Assembly (NCBI RefSeq): GCF_018531195.1
Contig: NZ_JAHDYS010000015.1
Coordinates: 1 to 64,000, forward strand
Direction: 5' to 3'
DNA: 64,000 nt
Origin: Pelotalea chapellei
GTDB lineage: Bacteria; Desulfobacterota; Desulfuromonadia; Geobacterales; Pseudopelobacteraceae
The notes beneath the pieces were generated by a model. It was given only the letters and a program-made list of their open reading frames with translations. It ran no database searches and was not told the origin of the DNA. A program made the position numbers and the translations under genes. Of this stretch, positions 63,098 to 64,000 are shown piece after piece. Position 1 is the stretch's first letter; every line of letters starts with the position of its first letter.

Positions 63098-63619
63098 ATG
63101 ATCAGTTCAAAGATGTCAGAAGAGCTCAACACTCACATGAATCTGGAGCTATACTCCGCTCACCTCTATCTCTCCATGTCTTCATGCGCCAACACATTGG
63201 GTTTAAAGGGAGCCGCCAACTGGTTTCTTGTGCAATATCGCGAAGAGATGACCCATTTTTTCAGGTTCTACACATACCTTGTTGATCAGGGAGAAAACAT
63301 CGCCCTCCTCTCCAGCAAGGCTGTACCTAATAAATACAAATCATTACTGGATATGCTTGAACAAACCCTCAAACATGAGCAGCTTATCACACGATGCATA
63401 AACGACTTGAGTGAACTGGCAGTCAAAGAGAAAGATCATGCCACCCAAATTTTTCTGCAATGGTTCGTAACGGAACAAATCGAGGAAGAGAATAACGATC
63501 GCGACCTGATCGCCAAGCTTAAATTGGTGGGTGATAATGGACACGGCATTTTGATGATAGACGCTGAAATGGGACAACGCATCTTCACACCATCGCCAGG
63601 CACACAGGTTATGATTTAA
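63098..63619 (+). CDS. Ferritin (FtnA-like)
   Basis: 173 residues, four-helix bundle. Ferroxidase residues are in NLELYSAHLYLSM (Glu17), REEMTHFFRFY (Glu50 and His53) and WFVTEQIEEENN. It stores iron as a 24-mer. Start follows AGGAGG. The DUF1450 gene follows after one base. Confidence 0.9.
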   Translation: MISSKMSEELNTHMNLELYSAHLYLSMSSCANTLGLKGAANWFLVQYREEMTHFFRFYTYLVDQGENIALLSSKAVPNKYKSLLDMLEQTLKHEQLITRCINDLSELAVKEKDHATQIFLQWFVTEQIEEENNDRDLIAKLKLVGDNGHGILMIDAEMGQRIFTPSPGTQVMI

Positions 63620-63620
63620 A

Positions 63621-63839
63621 ATGAAAATCCGGTTTTGCGAACATACCAAAGGTAAGGGCAAAGTTTACCGGCGGCTGAAGGAAGAGTTCCCGGAACTAAA
63701 CATAAAGGTTAAAGAATGCATCAAACAATGCAGTCTGTGCCGTGAAACACCCATGGCTACAGTCGACAAGGTAAAGATTGTTGGTCGAGACAGCGATGAT
63801 CTTTACGAAAAAATTATTAAAGCCATAAATAAATGCTGA
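63621..63839 (+). CDS. DUF1450-family small Cys protein
   Basis: 72 residues with CEHTKGKG at the start and CIKQCSLCRETPMATVDK in the middle: two CxxC-like Cys groups as in DUF1450 (YuzB) proteins, which resemble thioredoxin-like ferredoxins. Function unknown. It is coupled to the ferritin gene, so a role in iron or Fe-S handling is possible. Confidence 0.75.
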   Translation: MKIRFCEHTKGKGKVYRRLKEEFPELNIKVKECIKQCSLCRETPMATVDKVKIVGRDSDDLYEKIIKAINKC

Positions 63840-63873
63840 TCGCGCTATAATTATCAAACAAGCAATGCAGAAT

Positions 63874-63911
63874 AAAAAAGGGCAACTCGTTTTTCAGAGT
63901 TGCCCTTTTTA
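63874..63911. terminator. Bidirectional terminator
   Basis: AAAAAAGGGCAACTC pairs with its complement ending in CCCTTTTT; it ends the ferritin transcript and abuts the tRNA-Leu on the other strand. Confidence 0.85.
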
Positions 63912-63912
63912 T

Positions 63913-63999
63913 TGGTGCGGTGGAATGGATTTGAACCATCACGAGGTTGCCCCCGCCAGCCCCTCAAGCTGGTGCGTCTACCAATTCCGCCACCACCGC
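63913..63999 (-). tRNA. tRNA-Leu (GAG)
   Basis: Read on the minus strand: acceptor GCGGTGG / CCACCGC, anticodon stem CCAGC / GCTGG with loop TTGAGGG (anticodon GAG), long variable arm GGGGGCAACCTC, T loop TTCAAAT and encoded CCA. The gene starts one base from the window end. Confidence 0.95.
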
Positions 64000-64000
64000 A

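Overview
The window looks like a chromosomal segment of a Geobacterales (Geobacter/Geotalea-type) deltaproteobacterium. The evidence is an exported six-CXXCH cytochrome, a GEMM-Ib (3',3'-cGAMP class) riboswitch very like those described in Geobacter, an electron-transfer-flavoprotein system with a membrane Fe-S oxidoreductase, fused isobutyryl-CoA mutase, NikR with an ECF nickel transporter, and many dispersed intergenic palindromes. Species assignment is inference. No rRNA, CRISPR array or prophage was seen.

Layout. 1-3.7 kb: end of a surface-sugar cluster (NAD-sugar epimerase, GT4 glycosyltransferase, CgeB-like glycosyltransferase and the N-terminal stub of a lost CgeB paralog). 3.7-4.3 kb: promoter, GEMM-Ib aptamer, overlapping terminator and a small exported Lys/His-rich protein. 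4.3-7.7 kb: ferritin-like protein, alpha/beta hydrolase, ketopantoate reductase, DUF72. 7.7-12.9 kb: nickel cluster (TPR protein, NicO-type exporter with His-rich loop, nikO, nikQ, nikMN, divergent nikR). 13-21.7 kb: mixed accessory genes, including a guanidine-II riboswitch in front of a 3'-frameshifted SMR guanidinium exporter, a toxin-antitoxin pair with an apparently leaderless toxin, and TrmO. 21.7-24.0 kb: a REP-associated transposase (RAYT) gene split by an IS3-family element with a 3-bp duplication, plus duplicated copies of its 3' end. 24.3-25.1 kb: hexaheme cytochrome.

25.3-42.5 kb is the metabolic core, all on the minus strand. Operon 1, in transcription order, is thiolase, 3-hydroxyacyl-CoA dehydrogenase, crotonase, acyl-CoA dehydrogenase, membrane Fe-S oxidoreductase, EtfB, EtfA, acyl-CoA dehydrogenase and a two-subunit CoA-transferase. 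Operon 2 is a DUF6125-like protein, fused isobutyryl-CoA mutase (IcmF), nitroreductase and an M24 peptidase. A near-identical 16-bp inverted repeat lies before operon 1, before operon 2 and before a DUF485/ActP acetate-type symporter operon at 56 kb. The symporter operon is divergent from a MerR-family regulator, so one short-chain acyl/isobutyrate regulon is inferred.

42.7-48.1 kb: a signalling trio (periplasmic binding-type protein and two hybrid histidine kinases). 48.1-53.8 kb: a translationally coupled pair of citrate-synthase-like proteins in which the catalytic residues appear replaced, divergent from a ThDP acetolactate-synthase-like enzyme and a TonB-dependent receptor. 57.2-64 kb: tRNA-His, a TatD-radical SAM fusion, TruD, TrmL, SerA, Lgt, ferritin, DUF1450 and tRNA-Leu(GAG).

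All assignments are by eye from translated sequence and remembered family motifs; no database search was run.
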